From Propionibacteriaceae bacterium (GTDB taxonomy: Bacteria; Actinomycetota; Actinomycetes; Propionibacteriales; Propionibacteriaceae), in the NCBI GenBank assembly GCA_031260385.1, contig JAIRKB010000073.1, positions 1 to 5,591 on the forward strand: 5,591 nucleotides of DNA. The letters run 5' to 3'. The position numbers and the translations under genes are program-made. Positions 4,713 to 5,591 of the stretch are shown here, piece by piece. Numbering within the stretch: the first letter of the stretch is position 1; every line of letters begins with the position of its first letter. The notes under the pieces were generated by a model. The model was not told where the DNA came from. It did not search any database and saw only the letters and a program-made list of their open reading frames with translations.

Positions 4713-5591
4713 CTAGTCGCCGGTGGAGGCGCGGATGAGGGCTTTGCGTTCGACTTCGAGGTTGACCATTTGTTGGAACATCGCTTGGTAGGTCGCTTCG
4801 TTGGTTAAGGGATTGGTGCGGCTCATGGTGGCTTTGAGGGCGGTTAGTTCGGCTTCTAGACGGACGAGTTTCAGCTTGGCGACGTACTCGCGGGCGTGGC
4901 GGGGGTTTAGTTCGGTCAAGGGGGGTTCGACGCAGAGTTGGAGGGCGAGGTCCTTGAGGTCGGCGTGGGTGAGGTTGTCAATGATTGAAGCCGGCCAGCG
5001 GGTCTGGTCGGTGGCGGTGGATTGGATCGTACGATACAACGCCCGGTAGGCGCCGTGGGTGAAGTCCGTCTCGGCGAGACCAAACCAGGGTTCATCATCT
5101 TCAAAGATCGCCGGGGCCTGCAAGATCAGTTTGAGGGTGTCGCGTTCCGCCAACAACCGGCGGTCGCCCGCTGCAGGCAGGTTCGCGCCCGGCAGGGTCG
5201 GCTCTGGCTCGTCGGGCGGCTCCGGTGGGGGAGGTGAGGAGCTTGTGGGCGTACGGGGGGAGAGTAGCTCACGTCGGACTAAAGCTTGGTCGAGGCCAAC
5301 CAGGAAAGCCAGGTCGATGATGTAGGTCTCGACCTGGGAGCGGTCGCGGATCGAGCGGACGAGGGGAGCGGCCTCCCGGACCGCCGCCAAACGGGCGTCG
5401 GCGTGGTCGAGATCGTAACGCGAGACGATATTGCTCATCACGAAGCGATAAAGCGGGATGCGCGCGGCGATCAAGTCTCGGATTGCCTGATCGCCGCCGC
5501 TCAGGCGCAGGTCGCAGGGGTCGAGACCGTTCGGCTCAATCGCCACCCAGGTTGAAGCCCGGAACAAGGAGTCCTGTTTGAAGACTTTCAG
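4713..5591 (-). CDS. dnaG: DnaG primase, downstream part (end of core, linker, helicase-binding C-terminus)
   Basis: This is the continuation of the truncated dnaG, entering from the right edge in phase with the piece at the left edge. On the circle the joined open frame from the GTG at 641 to the TAG at 4713 is 466 codons plus stop. Early residues carry NGLDPCDLRLSGGD and SRYDLDHADARL, both characteristic of bacterial DnaG after the TOPRIM domain. A proline-rich linker follows at about 5165-5265 (SSPPPPEPPDEPEP). The remaining C-terminal domain, about 4713-5160, matches in position and length the DnaB-binding domain, including a C-terminal helix ending in VERKALIRASTGD. The C-terminus looks complete. 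No strong terminator hairpin follows the stop, so read-through into the peptide operon is possible. Confidence 0.9.
   Translation of the reverse strand: MKVFKQDSLFRASTWVAIEPNGLDPCDLRLSGGDQAIRDLIAARIPLYRFVMSNIVSRYDLDHADARLAAVREAAPLVRSIRDRSQVETYIIDLAFLVGLDQALVRRELLSPRTPTSSSPPPPEPPDEPEPTLPGANLPAAGDRRLLAERDTLKLILQAPAIFEDDEPWFGLAETDFTHGAYRALYRTIQSTATDQTRWPASIIDNLTHADLKDLALQLCVEPPLTELNPRHAREYVAKLKLVRLEAELTALKATMSRTNPLTNEATYQAMFQQMVNLEVERKALIRASTGD
5473..5591. repeat. Right copy of 119-bp exact terminal direct repeat
   Basis: This is the second copy of the 1-119 sequence. Annotation of the circle should count this stretch only once. It encodes part of DnaG just after the DGD motif (LKVFKQDSLFRAS onward). 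Confidence 0.95.

Noticed and set aside
1..5591. Phage genome ends, attachment sites, CRISPR array, tRNA or rRNA genes
   Set aside because: No phage genes, no spaced repeats, no tRNA-like cloverleaf and no rRNA text were seen; the terminal repeat is better explained by assembly of a circular or repeated template.

Overview
The window is 5591 bases long, but its first 119 bases (1-119) are repeated exactly as its last 119 (5473-5591). The simplest reading is a circular molecule, or a collapsed tandem repeat, of 5472 bp that was cut open inside one gene. A reading frame supports this: a DnaG-type primase gene on the minus strand runs off the left edge and continues in the same frame from the right edge down to its stop at 4713.

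The host looks like an actinobacterium. The DnaG fragment has typical actinobacterial wording (GRLVWPIRD, VEGYTDVMACHLAG, FTFDGDEAGR), GC content is moderate to high, and the transporter operon is of a kind common in Actinomycetota. A propionibacterium-like host is my guess from the DnaG text and is not demonstrated.

Every gene I can support lies on the minus strand. Read in the direction of transcription around the circle, the order is as follows. (1) An N-terminally truncated dnaG (641 down to 1, continuing 5591/5472 down to 4713) keeps the TOPRIM and helicase-binding parts but lacks the zinc-binding domain and the first part of the polymerase core. (2) A spacer carries a near-consensus promoter (TTGACC, 18 bp, TATAAT) and a leader with a small hairpin. 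(3) A small Sec-secreted peptide of 115 aa has four cysteines (4559-4212). (4) A lipoprotein of 230 aa follows (4171-3479). (5) Next is a membrane-anchored adaptor with a peptidoglycan-binding-like domain (3378-2323). (6) An ABC ATPase comes next (2313-1665), with its frame broken at a run of six C. (7) The last gene is a MacB/FtsX-like permease (1668-604), whose stop codon lies directly against the truncated dnaG.

Genes 3-7 look like one operon. A secreted cysteine-containing peptide is followed by an envelope lipoprotein and a three-part ABC system. By analogy this could be a bacteriocin-type peptide with an immunity or export system, or an envelope-sensing system; the sequence does not decide. 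I see no replication initiator, partition, relaxase, integrase or transposase gene, so an ordinary self-replicating plasmid is not supported. An excised circle or a tandem amplification of a chromosomal 'dnaG-3'-end plus peptide operon' segment is at least as likely, with the novel join between the permease end and the middle of dnaG at about 575-645.
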